NCBI RefSeq assembly: GCF_013409255.1
Contig: NZ_JACCAS010000001.1
Span: 3,410,001 to 3,474,000 of the forward strand
Length of the DNA stretch: 64,000 nucleotides
Reading direction: 5' to 3'
From: Paraburkholderia bryophila
Lineage (GTDB): Bacteria; Pseudomonadota; Gammaproteobacteria; Burkholderiales; Burkholderiaceae
Position numbers and translations under genes: made by a program. Position 1 is the stretch's first letter. Each line of letters opens with the position of its first letter. Below, piece after piece: positions 27,541 to 40,198 of the stretch. The notes under the pieces are model-generated. The model was not told where the DNA came from and did no database searches. It saw nothing but the letters and a program-made list of their open reading frames with translations.

Positions 27541-27655
27541 TTTCCCGATTCCCCGATTCCCCGAATTCCGCGCGCCGACGCAGCGCGCTTCCAGCCTCGG
27601 CGGATGACGACAATCCGCCGACACTCCTTCACTTTTTCGTTGCCTGACCGAGACT

Positions 27656-28666
27656 ATGGCCAATCCGATCCTCGACCCCAACGCACCCGCTTTCACCCGT
27701 CGCTACATGAATCTCGCCGACCCGCGACTGGGCGCGAAAGCGCTCCACGCCAGCGACGAATTCTTCGCGCCCAAGGAACGCATGCTGGAGCCGCAACCCG
27801 CGGTGTTCATCCCCGGCAAATACGACGACCACGGCAAGTGGATGGACGGCTGGGAAACTCGCCGCAAGCGCACCACCGGCCACGACTACTGCGTGATCCG
27901 CCTCGCGCGTCCGGGCGTCGTGCATGGCGTCGATCTGGACACGAGCCACTTCACCGGCAACTTCCCGCCGGCCGCATCGATTGAAGCCTGCTACGCGGAC
28001 GGCGACGTGCCGTCCGATAACGCCGACTGGCAACCGCTTGTGCCGGCCACTACGCTGCAAGGCAACCAGCACCATTACGTCGAAGTGGGCGACGCGCGCG
28101 CGTTCACGCATCTTCGAGTGAATCTGTATCCGGACGGCGGCCTCGCCCGTTTGCGCGTGTATGGCCAGCCGAAGCGCGACTGGGAGCGCGTCGACAGCGG
28201 CACGCTGCTGGACCTCGCCGCCGTCGAGAACGGCGCGTATCTGGTCGCGGCCAACAATCAGCACTTCGGTCCCGCCTCGCAAATGCTGATGCCGGGTCGC
28301 GGCGTGAACATGGGCGACGGCTGGGAAACCCGCCGCCGCCGCGAGCCGGGCAACGACTGGGCGATCGTCGCGCTGGCGCGGCCGGGCGTGATCCGCAAAA
28401 TCGAAGTCGACACCGCGCACTTCAAGGGCAACTACCCGGACCGCTGCTCGCTGCAAGCGGCCACGGTGACGGGCGGCACCGACGATTCGCTCATCACGCA
28501 GGCCATGTTCTGGCCGGTGCTGCTCGGTGAACAGAAGCTGCAGATGGATCACGTCCACACCTTCGCGGACGGCATCGCGTCGCTGGGTCCGGTCACGCAT
28601 GTGCGTTTCAATATCTTTCCGGACGGCGGCGTGTCGCGCCTGCGCTTGTGGGGCGAAATCGCGTAA
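27656..28666 (+). CDS. alc: Allantoicase
   Basis: Hydrolyses allantoate to ureidoglycolate and urea in purine breakdown. The 336-residue protein shows the internal duplication of the family: [38 protein letters not shown] in the first half and a clear repeat [32 protein letters not shown] in the second. Each half ends with an RLR(V/L)(Y/W)G strand after NLYPDGG or NIFPDGG. Followed by allA after 12 bases. Confidence 0.95.
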   Translation: MANPILDPNAPAFTRRYMNLADPRLGAKALHASDEFFAPKERMLEPQPAVFIPGKYDDHGKWMDGWETRRKRTTGHDYCVIRLARPGVVHGVDLDTSHFTGNFPPAASIEACYADGDVPSDNADWQPLVPATTLQGNQHHYVEVGDARAFTHLRVNLYPDGGLARLRVYGQPKRDWERVDSGTLLDLAAVENGAYLVAANNQHFGPASQMLMPGRGVNMGDGWETRRRREPGNDWAIVALARPGVIRKIEVDTAHFKGNYPDRCSLQAATVTGGTDDSLITQAMFWPVLLGEQKLQMDHVHTFADGIASLGPVTHVRFNIFPDGGVSRLRLWGEIA

Positions 28667-28678
28667 CGGAGCTCGTCG

Positions 28679-29191
28679 ATGAAAACATTGCAGATGGAGC
28701 GCCTGACGCGGACGGCCTTCGCGCCGTTCGGCGACGTGATCGAACTGGACGGCGCGCGCCACTTCGCGATCAACGGCGGTACGACCGAGCGCTTTCACGA
28801 CCTCGCCAGCGTCGATGTGACGGAGCAGGGCGGCCGGCCGCTGATCAACCTGTTTCGCGCGCAACCGCGCGCGCTACCGGTGGAGATCACGATGATGGAG
28901 CGGCATCCGCTCGGCAGTCAGGCTTTCATTCCGTTGACGGCGGGCCGCTATCTGGTGGTGGTCGCGCCGGCGGGTGAATTCGAGCCGTCGCGGATGCGCG
29001 CATTCTGGACCGACGCCTGGCAGGGCGTGAACTACGCGAAGGGCGTCTGGCATCACCCGTTGCTGGCGCTCGATCGGGTGAGCGATTTCGTGGTGGTCGA
29101 TCGCGGCGGTGAGCAGCCCAATTGCGATGAATTGTCATTGGCTGAGCCGTGGCGGCTGGTGTTCGAAGCGAGCGCGGAGTTGGTCGAATAA
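28679..29191 (+). CDS. allA: Ureidoglycolate lyase
   Basis: Converts ureidoglycolate to glyoxylate and urea. The 170-residue cupin-like protein carries [38 protein letters not shown]-like [32 protein letters not shown], and [16 protein letters not shown] with the active-site His pair. It completes the two-step allantoate route begun by the preceding gene; ends before the bidirectional terminator at 29243-29283. Confidence 0.94.
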   Translation: MKTLQMERLTRTAFAPFGDVIELDGARHFAINGGTTERFHDLASVDVTEQGGRPLINLFRAQPRALPVEITMMERHPLGSQAFIPLTAGRYLVVVAPAGEFEPSRMRAFWTDAWQGVNYAKGVWHHPLLALDRVSDFVVVDRGGEQPNCDELSLAEPWRLVFEASAELVE

Positions 29192-29242
29192 GGCCATACG
29201 CGCGCGTCGCGGATAGACCGCATCCCACCGCGCCGCAGAAGC

Positions 29243-29283
29243 AAAAAGACCCGGCCGATTCGCATCGGCCGGGTCTTTTTTTG
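29243..29283. terminator. Bidirectional terminator between allA and fur
   Basis: GACCCGGCCGAT at 29248-29259 pairs perfectly with ATCGGCCGGGTC at 29264-29275, loop TCGC, flanked by an A-run on the left and a seven-T run on the right. It ends both convergent transcripts. Confidence 0.92.
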
Positions 29284-29345
29284 CCTACCTGCCGGACCGC
29301 GCACCCCGCCGCGGCCGACTCTCGCTCACTACACCCGAAGGCGCG

Positions 29346-29774
29346 TCAATGCTTGCGATGCGGGCAATTTTCCTTGGTGCACGCACCGTACAGCGCCAGC
29401 GCGTGTTCCTGCAGTTTGAAGCCGCGTTCCTTCGCAATGGATTGCTGACGGCTTTCGATCTCGGCATCGAAAAATTCTTCGACGAGCCCGCAATCGAGGC
29501 AAACGAGGTGGTCGTGGTGCGACCCTTCGTTCAGTTCGAACACCGCTTTACCCGATTCGAAGTTGCTGCGCGACAGCAGGCCAGCCTGCTCGAACTGCGT
29601 CAGCACGCGATACACGGTTGCCAGGCCGATATCGAGTTCTTCGTGCAACAGGTTGCGGTACACATCTTCGGCGGTCAGATGACGCACCGGGCTGTGCTGG
29701 AATATCTCAAGGATTTTGAGGCGCGGAAGGGTCGCCTTGAGCCCGATATTCTTGAGATCGGTTGGATTGGTCAT
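29346..29774 (-). CDS. fur: Ferric uptake regulator
   Basis: Iron-responsive repressor of 142 residues. N-terminal winged helix ([47 protein letters not shown]), then the metal domain with [11 protein letters not shown] (His-rich site and CxxC) and a second CTKENCPH pair near the C-terminus. Divergent from bamE, the order usual in Burkholderia. I saw no convincing Fur box in the 118-158-base gap. Confidence 0.96.
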   Translation of the reverse strand: MTNPTDLKNIGLKATLPRLKILEIFQHSPVRHLTAEDVYRNLLHEELDIGLATVYRVLTQFEQAGLLSRSNFESGKAVFELNEGSHHDHLVCLDCGLVEEFFDAEIESRQQSIAKERGFKLQEHALALYGACTKENCPHRKH

Positions 29775-29932
29775 GACAAGGGATCCCTAGAGTACAATGC
29801 TGGGCTCTCATAGTAATGTGTTTTTGCCGTTCTGGTCATCTTCGATGGAATGAAACTCGCGCGGCTCGTCCACGGGCCCGCACGGTGAGTGAAATGATTT
29901 CAAAATCTCAATTGATCTACCGGGGGAGCCGC

Positions 29933-30751
29933 ATGCGGGGTACCTTGATCGCTGTTGCGACTGTCGCGGTTCTTGCCGGATGTTCCACTTACGACAGCCT
30001 GACACAGCGCGTTGCCCAAAGCATCACGCCGTACCGCATCACGGTCGTGCAGGGCAACTTTGTTTCGAAAGAAGCGGCTGCGCAAATGCAGGCCGGCATG
30101 TCGCGCGCACAGGTGAAGCAACTGCTCGGCACGCCGCTGTTGACCGACATGTTCCACGCGGACCGCTGGGACTACGTGTTCTATTTCAAGCGCGGCTCGA
30201 CCAACGTCGTGCAGCAGCGCGATTTCGTGGTGATGTTCTCGGGTGACCGGGTCGCAAGCTGGAGCGGCGGCGAAGATCTGCCGTCCAACCTCGAGTTGCT
30301 GGCTGAAATCGACGGCGACAAGCTCGGCAAGAAGAAGGCTGCGGCGTTGCTCAGCCCGGCCAGCGGCGCGAGCGCGCCGGCTGCTGCCGCTGCTGCACCG
30401 GCCTCGTCGACGGCTGTCGTCGGCGCTACAGCAGCAGCCGTGCCGTCCACGGACGCCAACGCGGAAGCGGCGCAAGCCGCCAATCGCGCGACTAACGCTG
30501 TGTCGTCGGGCAGTGGCTTGCGGCCGTCCGTGCCGAGCGCGCCGACCGCCAGCGGTGGTGGCATCCCGTCAACAGGGCCGACGGCCGCGGGTCAGCCGCA
30601 GTTCCAGTTCCACCGTCCGCCGCCGCCGCAAAATCCGAATACGGACAACAGCAATCCGGTCGGCCCGACGGGTCCGCAAAGCAGCAACGGCGGCCCGACG
30701 TACAACGCACCGCTGACCTCTTCTCCGTCGACTTCGGGAACGGGCGGCTAA
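29933..30751 (+). CDS. bamE: Outer membrane assembly lipoprotein BamE with long C-terminal tail
   Basis: Lipoprotein of the BAM complex. The signal peptide MRGTLIAVATVAVLAGC ends in a lipobox with Cys17. The BamE (SmpA/OmlA) domain follows to about residue 125 (GNFVSKEAAAQMQAGMSRAQVKQLLGTPLLTDMFH, WDYVFYFKRG). Beyond it lie ~140 residues rich in Ala, Pro, Ser and Gly, a tail absent from enterobacterial BamE (~113 residues). ATG 29933 gives an ideal lipoprotein signal after GGGGGAG; ATG 29894 is an in-frame alternative. Confidence 0.9.
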   Translation: MRGTLIAVATVAVLAGCSTYDSLTQRVAQSITPYRITVVQGNFVSKEAAAQMQAGMSRAQVKQLLGTPLLTDMFHADRWDYVFYFKRGSTNVVQQRDFVVMFSGDRVASWSGGEDLPSNLELLAEIDGDKLGKKKAAALLSPASGASAPAAAAAAPASSTAVVGATAAAVPSTDANAEAAQAANRATNAVSSGSGLRPSVPSAPTASGGGIPSTGPTAAGQPQFQFHRPPPPQNPNTDNSNPVGPTGPQSSNGGPTYNAPLTSSPSTSGTGG

Positions 30752-30888
30752 TCCCGCTGTCCGTGTCTTAAGACGGGCACAGGATCGGGCACCGCGCACG
30801 CGCCATCGCGTGGTGCGCGGCGCCGGTCCGGTTCTCTGCATTTTTCAGTGATGCGCGGCGCCCGGGCGTGCTGCTCGCCGCCGCTTCC

Positions 30889-30910
30889 CCCCGCATTTGC
30901 CGGGGTTTTT
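30889..30910 (+). terminator. Short terminator between bamE and dapB
   Basis: CCCCG at 30889-30893 pairs with CGGGG at 30901-30905, then TTTTT. The stem is only five pairs, so read-through into dapB 24 bases later is likely. Confidence 0.5.
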
Positions 30911-30933
30911 GCTTTTTCCGAACCCTCGAAGCC

Positions 30934-31740
30934 ATGAAAATTGCCATTGCTGGCGCATCGGGCCGTATGGGCCGCATGCTCATCGAAACCGTCCTCAACG
31001 ATGCCGGCGTCACGCTGTCCGGCGCGCTCGACCGGGCGGGCTCCCCGCAACTCGGCCAGGACGCCGGCGCGTTTCTCGGCAAACAGACGGGCGTGCTGCT
31101 CACCGACGACATCGAGCGCGTGTTCGCCGAGTCCGACTACCTGATCGACTTCACGCGCCCCGAAGGCACGCTGATGCATCTCGAAGCGGCGCGGCGCCAC
31201 AACGTGAAAATGGTGATCGGTACAACCGGCTTCGACAACGAGCAGAAGGCGCAACTGCGCGCCGGCGCGGAGAAGGTCGCCATCATGTTCGCGTCGAACA
31301 TGAGCGTCGGCGTGAACGTCACGCTGAAGCTGCTGGAGTTCGCGGCGAAGCATTTCGCGACCGGCTACGACATCGAGATCATCGAGGCGCATCATCGTCA
31401 CAAGGTCGACGCGCCGTCCGGCACGGCGTTGACCATGGGCGAAACGATCGCCCATGCGCTCGGCCGCAATCTCGACGACTGCGCGGTCTACAGCCGCGAA
31501 GGCGTGACCGGCGAGCGCGATCCGTCCACCATCGGTTTTTCGGCGATTCGTGGTGGCGATATCGTCGGCGATCATACGGTGCTGTTCGCGGGCATTGGCG
31601 AGCGGATCGAAATCACGCACAAATCGGCGAGCCGTTTGTCGTATGCGCAAGGCGCGCTTCGTGCTGTGCGTTTCCTCGAAAGCCACGCAACCGGCTTTTT
31701 CGACATGCAAGACGTGCTCGGCCTGCGCGACGCGGGTTAA
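30934..31740 (+). CDS. dapB: 4-hydroxy-tetrahydrodipicolinate reductase
   Basis: Reductase of the lysine/diaminopimelate route, 268 residues. [18 protein letters not shown] is the nucleotide-binding start; [27 protein letters not shown], the catalytic [19 protein letters not shown] and [17 protein letters not shown] follow. The frame is open further upstream but the conserved start is at 30934. Confidence 0.96.
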   Translation: MKIAIAGASGRMGRMLIETVLNDAGVTLSGALDRAGSPQLGQDAGAFLGKQTGVLLTDDIERVFAESDYLIDFTRPEGTLMHLEAARRHNVKMVIGTTGFDNEQKAQLRAGAEKVAIMFASNMSVGVNVTLKLLEFAAKHFATGYDIEIIEAHHRHKVDAPSGTALTMGETIAHALGRNLDDCAVYSREGVTGERDPSTIGFSAIRGGDIVGDHTVLFAGIGERIEITHKSASRLSYAQGALRAVRFLESHATGFFDMQDVLGLRDAG

Positions 31741-31823
31741 GCGCATTCGCAAGCCAGGCAGGCCGCAGGGGCAACGCTGCCCCTGTTCGCGGCCCTGAAA
31801 TCACTTTCCCCCGGCGAGGTCAG

Positions 31824-32534
31824 ATGGCAGGCAGCAGCGGCATCATCCATTACCTGCAAAGCAGCGACGCGATCACGCATGGCGTCGCGTATGTGCTGCT
31901 GGCTATGTCGATTGCGAGCTGGTGCTTTCTGATCGTCAAGAGCTGGATTCTCACGCGCGCCAAGCGCCAGGCGAACCGCGCGATCGCGCAGTTCTGGCAG
32001 GCGTCCACGTTGTCCGACGGCGTCGCCGCGTTAAAGCGCGTGGACCGCGAGCGCGTCTTCACGCCGCTCGCCGAGGCAGCGCTGCATGCGGCCGAGGTGG
32101 ATATTCCGGGTGCGTTGCTGGCGCGCGTCGAACGTGGCGAGCGGGTGCTGCGGGCGTTGCGGCAGGCACTCAATGCGTCGCAGCGGCGGCTCGAATTCGG
32201 TCAGGTGCTGTTGGCCTCGGTTGGTAGCACGGCGCCGTTCGTCGGGCTGCTTGGCACCGTGTGGGGCATTTATCACGCGCTCGGCAGCATTGCCGCGAGC
32301 GGCCAGGCGCAGATCGAGAATGTCGCCGGTCCGGTCGGCGAGGCGCTGATCATGACCGCGTTCGGCCTCGTGGTCGCGATTCCGGCTGTGCTCGCGTACA
32401 ACGTGCTGGGACGGATGGTGCGGCAATTGTCCGAGGAACTCGACGGCTTCGCGCACGACCTGCATGCGTACGTGTGTGCGCCGGCCGAGCAGCGCGAAGC
32501 GCCGTCGCGCGTCCAGCAGACCTCGACTCACTGA
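31824..32534 (+). CDS. MotA/TolQ/ExbB proton channel family protein
   Basis: Inner-membrane subunit of 236 residues of an energy-transducing motor. Three hydrophobic segments: near residues 20-40 (AYVLLAMSIASWCFLIVKSW), about 130-155 (LLASVGSTAPFVGLLGTVWGIYHAL) and 180-200 (LIMTAFGLVVAIPAVLAYN). These match ExbB/TolQ signatures. Together with the next gene it forms an ExbBD-type pair that could energise TonB-dependent uptake; no tonB gene is adjacent. Confidence 0.9.
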   Translation: MAGSSGIIHYLQSSDAITHGVAYVLLAMSIASWCFLIVKSWILTRAKRQANRAIAQFWQASTLSDGVAALKRVDRERVFTPLAEAALHAAEVDIPGALLARVERGERVLRALRQALNASQRRLEFGQVLLASVGSTAPFVGLLGTVWGIYHALGSIAASGQAQIENVAGPVGEALIMTAFGLVVAIPAVLAYNVLGRMVRQLSEELDGFAHDLHAYVCAPAEQREAPSRVQQTSTH

Positions 32535-32578
32535 TCCACCGGCGCGCGTCACGCGGCACTCAGGCAGAAGGAGGCGAC

Positions 32579-33025
32579 ATGGCATTCGGCGGACTCGAGA
32601 AAAAGCAGACGGCCGCGCCGATGGCCGAGATCAACATGACGCCGCTGATTGACGTGATGCTGGTGCTGCTGGTGATTTTCATCATCACCGCGCCTTTGTT
32701 CACGCACGCGATCCGGCTGGATCTGCCGAAAGTCGCGTCGGCGCCCGCGCGCCAGACGCCGCAGACCATTTCCCTTTCCATCGACGCCACCGGCAAGCTC
32801 TACTGGAACGCGAAGCCCATCACGCTGGAGCAGATGCGCGCGCAGTTCACGCAGGCGGGCAAGCAGGCGGATCAGCCGGAAATCCAGCTACGCGCGGAGC
32901 GCTCCACGCGTTACGAAGTGATCGCGCAGGTCATGGGCGCGGCGCAGCAGGCCGGGCTCGAGCGGATCGGCTTCGTGACGGACCCGCCGCCGCCGGGCGG
33001 ATTGCCGCAGGGCGCCGCGCACTAG
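32579..33025 (+). CDS. ExbD/TolR family biopolymer transport protein
   Basis: Partner of the preceding channel protein, 148 residues. One N-terminal membrane helix (about residues 22-42) opening with MAEINMTPLIDVMLVLLVIFIITAP-type sequence; the conserved Asp in LIDVMLVLL is present. The periplasmic part has LSIDATGKLYWN, RAERSTRYEVIAQVM and AGLERIGFVTD. Ends in a Pro/Gly-rich tail. GGAGG ribosome site six to seven bases before ATG. Confidence 0.92.
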   Translation: MAFGGLEKKQTAAPMAEINMTPLIDVMLVLLVIFIITAPLFTHAIRLDLPKVASAPARQTPQTISLSIDATGKLYWNAKPITLEQMRAQFTQAGKQADQPEIQLRAERSTRYEVIAQVMGAAQQAGLERIGFVTDPPPPGGLPQGAAH

Positions 33026-35833
<2,808 letters not shown>

Positions 35834-35924
35834 CTCGAGACGAGAACATGACAGCGGACAGGGTCGGTCGCGCACGGCGGCGCCTGTTTCTCGCTGCGGA
35901 ATCTACTGCGAACCAGGAGCCAAT

Positions 35925-36476
35925 GTGACTCGCAGAATGGTATTGACGCTGGCTTGCAGCGTGCTGATGTTGTCCGCTTGCGGCTTCCAGTTGCGTGGCC
36001 AGCAGGACTACGCGTTTAAACGCCTCTATGTCGCCGGCGGTTCGCCGGCGGCCAGCGCGCGCCTCACGCGCATGGTGCAAGGCGGCAGCGATACGGTGGT
36101 GGTCACCTCGCTCGCCAATTCCGACGCGACGCTGACGATCGGCGAAGGCCGTGGCGTCAGCACGCTGACGCTGAATTCGCTGGGCGTGGTCGAGGAGTAT
36201 CAAATGAACCTCTCGATGACTTACTCGCTGGTCGGAAAAGACGGCACGGTGCTGATTCCGCCGAGCGTGATTTCGTTGAATCGCGCGATGACCTATAGCG
36301 ACCAGTATTCGCAAGCCAAGGCGGCGGAAGCGGACATCCTGTACGCCGACATGGAAAACGACGCGATCGACCAGCTCACGCGCCGTCTGTCGATCGTGCG
36401 CTCGCTGCATCCGGCGCCGGGTCAGGAAGTGCCGGCGGTGGCGCCGCGTGCGCCGTTGCCGCCGCCGCCGCTGTGA
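35925..36476 (+). CDS. lptE: LPS-assembly lipoprotein LptE
   Basis: Outer-membrane lipoprotein of 183 residues that plugs LptD. Signal MTRRMVLTLACSVLMLSACGF with lipobox Cys near residue 20, then FQLRGQQDYAFKRLYVAG, typical of the RlpB/LptE family, and a Pro-rich end. GTG start with AGGAG (35915-35919) five bases before; ATG 35937 is an alternative. Lies between leuS and holA as in other beta- and gammaproteobacteria. Confidence 0.92.
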   Translation: MTRRMVLTLACSVLMLSACGFQLRGQQDYAFKRLYVAGGSPAASARLTRMVQGGSDTVVVTSLANSDATLTIGEGRGVSTLTLNSLGVVEEYQMNLSMTYSLVGKDGTVLIPPSVISLNRAMTYSDQYSQAKAAEADILYADMENDAIDQLTRRLSIVRSLHPAPGQEVPAVAPRAPLPPPPL

Positions 36477-36512
36477 CCGTGGTGCTTCGTTCAACTTTGC
36501 CGGACGGTCCGC

Positions 36513-37634
36513 ATGCAACTGCGACTTGACGCGCTCGAAGCGCATCTCGCCAAGGGACTCGCCGGCCTCTACGTCGTGTTCGGCGACGAGCATCTGCTCG
36601 CGCAAGAAGCGTGCGACCGCATTCGTGCGACGGCGCGCGCGGCCGGCTTCACCGATCGCTCGGTGTTCACTGTCGAGCGCGGTTTCGACTGGAGTTCGCT
36701 GCTGGGCGCGAGCCAGTCGATGTCGCTGTTCGGTGACCGTCAACTGGTCGAATTGCGGATTCCATCGGGCAAGCCCGGTAAGGAAGGTGCGGATGCGTTG
36801 AAGGCGCTTGCTGCTGCCGTCAACGACGACGTGCTGACCATGGTCACGCTGCCGCGGCTCGACGCGGCCACGCAGAAATCGGCGTGGTTCATGGCGCTGG
36901 CCGATGCGGGCGTCGCGTTGAAGATCGATCCGGTGGAGCGCGCGCAGTTGCCGAACTGGGTGGGCCAGCGGCTCGCGGCGCAGGGCCAGCGGGTAGCGGC
37001 CGGTGAAGAAGGGCGGCGCGCGCTGGCCTTTATCGCCGAACGGGTGGAAGGCAATCTGCTGGCGGCGCATCAGGAAATTCAGAAGCTCGGGCTGCTGTAT
37101 CCGGCGGGCTCGTTGAGTTTCGACCAGGTTCAGGACGCGGTGCTGAACGTCGCGCGTTACGACGTTTTCAAGCTGAACGAGGCGATGCTCGCGGGCGATG
37201 TCGGCCGTTTGTCGCGCATGCTCGACGGGCTGCGTGGCGAAGGCGAGGCAGCGGTGCTGGTGCTGTGGGCAGTCGTCGAAGAAGTGCGCACGCTGCTGCG
37301 GATCAAGCGCGGCGTCGAGGCGGGCAAACCGCTCGCGATGCTGGTGCGTGAGAACCGTGTGTGGGGGCCGCGCGAGCGGTTGATCGGGCCGGCATTGTCG
37401 CGCGTCACCGAAGGCGCGCTGGAGAAGGCGCTTGCTTTGGCGGCCAAGCTGGATCGGCAGGTGAAGGGTTTGTCTGGCGGTACGCGGGGGAATCATCGCA
37501 ACGATCCGCCGCCTGATCCGTGGGACGGTCTGTTCGAGCTGGCGATGACCGTGGCGTCGCCGAAGACGGCGGCCGTGCCGCCGTCGCGGCCTCGGACCGG
37601 AGCCGCTGCTGTGCCCGCGCGCCGACCGGTTTGA
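36513..37634 (+). CDS. holA: DNA polymerase III delta subunit
   Basis: Clamp-loader subunit of 373 residues. Start MQLRLDALEAHLAKGLAGLYVVFGDEHLLAQEACDRIR is characteristic, with ELRIPSGKPGKEGADALKALA and AERVEGNLLAAHQEIQKLGLL in the ATPase-like domain and VLWAVVEEVRTLLRIKRGVE in the C-terminal helical collar. The last ~35 residues are a basic, Pro/Ala-rich tail. Follows lptE by 36 bases. Confidence 0.94.
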   Translation: MQLRLDALEAHLAKGLAGLYVVFGDEHLLAQEACDRIRATARAAGFTDRSVFTVERGFDWSSLLGASQSMSLFGDRQLVELRIPSGKPGKEGADALKALAAAVNDDVLTMVTLPRLDAATQKSAWFMALADAGVALKIDPVERAQLPNWVGQRLAAQGQRVAAGEEGRRALAFIAERVEGNLLAAHQEIQKLGLLYPAGSLSFDQVQDAVLNVARYDVFKLNEAMLAGDVGRLSRMLDGLRGEGEAAVLVLWAVVEEVRTLLRIKRGVEAGKPLAMLVRENRVWGPRERLIGPALSRVTEGALEKALALAAKLDRQVKGLSGGTRGNHRNDPPPDPWDGLFELAMTVASPKTAAVPPSRPRTGAAAVPARRPV

Positions 37635-37769
37635 GCGGCCTGAGCGCCTCTGATTCGCTCAAACCACCGCCTCAAGCAGATCACCTCCACCCGTCTTACA
37701 ATCTTTCGATGTTTCGCTAATTCTGTCCGTCCGCTGCGCCTAAGCGTGCGCTGCACCAAGAGAATCTCC

Positions 37770-39041
37770 ATGGATATCGACCAGTACATGACCGACCTCG
37801 GCCGCCGCGCCCGTCACGCATCGCGTGCGATGGCGCGGGCGTCGACGGCGGCGAAGAACGCCGCGCTCGCGGCTGTCGCTCACGCGATCGAACGCGATGC
37901 CGCGCTGCTGAAGGAAGCCAATGCGCGCGATCTGGCCAAGGCGCGCGAGAAGGGGCATGACGCGGCGTTCATCGATCGTCTTACGCTGTCGGACAAAGCG
38001 CTGAAGACGATGGTCGAAGGCCTGCGGCAAGTCGCCGGGCTGGCCGATCCGATCGGTGAGATCAGCAACATGAAGTATCGGCCGAGCGGGATTCAGGTCG
38101 GCCAGATGCGCGTGCCGCTGGGCGTGATCGGCATCATCTACGAATCGCGGCCGAACGTGACGATCGACGCCGCCGCGCTTTGCCTGAAATCGGGCAACGC
38201 GACGATTCTGCGTGGCGGTTCGGAAGCGCTCGAATGCAATACGGCGCTGGCTAAGCTGATCGGCGAAGGGCTGGAAGCGGCCGGGTTGCCGCAAGACGCG
38301 GTGCAAGTGGTGGCCACGGCGGACCGCGCGGCGGTCGGCAAGCTGATCACGATGACCGAATACGTCGACGTGATCGTGCCGCGTGGTGGCAAGAGTCTGA
38401 TCGCGCGTTTGATCGAAGAAGGCCGCGTGCCGATGATCAAGCACCTCGACGGCATCTGCCACGTGTACGTGGACGATCGCGCGGATCTGACGAAAGCGCT
38501 GACCGTCTGCGATAACGCGAAGACGCACCGCTACGGCACCTGCAACACGATGGAAACGCTGCTGGTCGCGCGTGATATCGCGGCTGAGGTGCTGCCGGCG
38601 CTGGGCAAGCTGTATCGCGCGAAGGACGTCGAATTGCGCGTGGATGCGGCGGCGCGAGCTGTATTGTCCGACGCGGGCGTCGCGCCGCTCGTCGACGCCA
38701 CCGAAGAAGACTGGCGCACCGAGTATCTCGCGCCGGTGCTGGCGATCAAGGTGGTCGACGGTCTGGATGCGGCGATCGAGCACATCAACGAATACGGCTC
38801 GCATCACACCGACGCGATTGTCACGGAAGACCACGACCGCGCGATGCGCTTCCTGCGCGAAGTGGATTCGGCGAGCGTGATGGTGAATGCGTCGACCCGT
38901 TTCGCCGATGGTTTCGAATTCGGCCTGGGCGCGGAAATCGGCATCTCGAACGACAAGCTGCATGCGCGCGGGCCGGTGGGTCTGGATGGGCTGACGTCGC
39001 TGAAGTACGTTGTGCTCGGGCACGGCGAAGGCCGTCAATAA
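37770..39041 (+). CDS. proA: Gamma-glutamyl phosphate reductase
   Basis: Second step of proline synthesis, 423 residues. [24 protein letters not shown] start, [39 protein letters not shown], the catalytic Cys in [14 protein letters not shown] and [22 protein letters not shown] are diagnostic. ATG 37770 is the family start rather than the in-frame GTG at 37746. No proB nearby, which is usual in this group. Confidence 0.96.
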   Translation: MDIDQYMTDLGRRARHASRAMARASTAAKNAALAAVAHAIERDAALLKEANARDLAKAREKGHDAAFIDRLTLSDKALKTMVEGLRQVAGLADPIGEISNMKYRPSGIQVGQMRVPLGVIGIIYESRPNVTIDAAALCLKSGNATILRGGSEALECNTALAKLIGEGLEAAGLPQDAVQVVATADRAAVGKLITMTEYVDVIVPRGGKSLIARLIEEGRVPMIKHLDGICHVYVDDRADLTKALTVCDNAKTHRYGTCNTMETLLVARDIAAEVLPALGKLYRAKDVELRVDAAARAVLSDAGVAPLVDATEEDWRTEYLAPVLAIKVVDGLDAAIEHINEYGSHHTDAIVTEDHDRAMRFLREVDSASVMVNASTRFADGFEFGLGAEIGISNDKLHARGPVGLDGLTSLKYVVLGHGEGRQ

Positions 39042-39149
39042 GCGCTGCGCCGCCTCGGCGGGCGCATGACACAAGTGCGGCTGTGCAACGCGGTCGCGCT
39101 TGTTCCCCAATCAACGTAGTCAACAATCGCACAGCTACAGGTACCGCCG

Positions 39150-39566
39150 ATGCTCTGGGTCAAAACGTTTCACATCGTCCTGATTGCTTCCTGGTTTGCC
39201 GGCCTGTTCTATTTGCCGCGCATCTTCGTCAATCTGGCGATGGAAACGGAGCCCGCCGCGACGGCGCGTCTGCTGACGATGGCGCGCAAGCTGTTCCGCT
39301 TCATGACGTTTATCGCGGTGCCGGCGCTGGCTTGCGGTATCTGGCTGTGGCTGGTGATCGGCATCGGCCGCGGCCAAGGCTGGATTCACGCGAAGGTCGG
39401 CGTGGTGGTGCTGTTGATCATCTATCACGCTTACTGCGGTGTGCTGTTGCGCACTTTTGAGCGTGGCGAGAATAAGCGCTCGGATAAGTGGTATCGGATG
39501 TTCAATGAATTGCCCGTTCTGGGCATGCTGGCAGCGGTGGCGCTGGTGGTGATCAAGCCGTTTTAA
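39150..39566 (+). CDS. hemJ: CopD/HemJ family membrane protein, probable protoporphyrinogen oxidase
   Basis: Four-helix inner-membrane protein of 138 residues. MLWVKTFHIVLIASWFAGLFYLPRIFVNLA holds the conserved His8 in the first helix; WIHAKVGVVVLLIIYHAYCG holds the conserved Lys and further His residues of HemJ; the C-terminus ends ELPVLGMLAAVALVVIKPF. HemJ oxidises protoporphyrinogen IX in haem synthesis. General CopD-family annotation is the fallback. Follows proA by 108 bases. Confidence 0.85.
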   Translation: MLWVKTFHIVLIASWFAGLFYLPRIFVNLAMETEPAATARLLTMARKLFRFMTFIAVPALACGIWLWLVIGIGRGQGWIHAKVGVVVLLIIYHAYCGVLLRTFERGENKRSDKWYRMFNELPVLGMLAAVALVVIKPF

Positions 39567-39576
39567 GCTTTTGATA

Positions 39577-39591
39577 GGAGCGCAACGCTCC
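39577..39591. terminator. Short hairpin between hemJ and the convergent NTF2-like gene
   Basis: GGAGCG at 39577-39582 pairs with CGCTCC at 39586-39591 around a three-base loop. No T-run; weak as a terminator. Confidence 0.35.
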
Positions 39592-39597
39592 ACACTG

Positions 39598-40038
39598 TTA
39601 GACGTTATGCACCGACCCGAGAGTCGTATGTGACGACGCGACACGCCAGGTGTCGCCACGTCGCACATACAGGTCGGTGAACGCGTAATCGATCGTTTTC
39701 AAACCCGATGCCGGCGTGTAGTGATTGACGCCGGACACCATCGCGACATTTCCCAAAACACGTACTTTCAGATCGCCGAGCGACTGCGCGGCGCCGGGTG
39801 GCAGCGCGGGGGCGAACAGCAGGTCGGCTTTGCTGCGGCGCGCGCCGTTGGGCATGGTTTCGATGAACGAGTTGTCGAGGAGTTGGTCGAGTGTGGCGCG
39901 GTCGCCGCGAGCGGCGGCGTCGACCCACATCTGTTCGATTGAAACCAAGGTGGCTTCGGCTTGGACCTCGGTGTGAAGGCCGACGGCCAGCACGCAGGTG
40001 GATAGGCCAATGGTGGCCAGGAAGGATAGGCGTTTCAT
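39598..40038 (-). CDS. Secreted SnoaL/NTF2-like (DUF4440) protein, copy 1
   Basis: Exported protein of 146 residues. Signal peptide MKRLSFLATIGLSTCVLAVG to about residue 28 (VQA|EA). The rest has the NTF2-like DUF4440 pattern: IEQMWVDAAARGDRATLDQLLDNSFIETMPNG, RSKADLL, VRVLGNVAMVSGVNHY, YAFTDLYVRRGDTWRVASSHTT. Function unknown. It is clearly a paralogue of the next minus-strand gene, with about half the residues shared by eye; 160 bases separate them. Confidence 0.85.
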   Translation of the reverse strand: MKRLSFLATIGLSTCVLAVGLHTEVQAEATLVSIEQMWVDAAARGDRATLDQLLDNSFIETMPNGARRSKADLLFAPALPPGAAQSLGDLKVRVLGNVAMVSGVNHYTPASGLKTIDYAFTDLYVRRGDTWRVASSHTTLGSVHNV

Positions 40039-40198
40039 GTTCAGTTCCTGATTGAATGGATAACTTGGGCGGTCGCGCTAGCAAGAACCCTGTCAATACG
40101 AGGTCGTGATATTTCTTGCGCGCGGCTGGGGTTTGCCGCGCGTTTGAGATTGCTGCCGGGGTTGCTTTCTTGTTCTCGGCCTGGTTCTGCTGACACGA

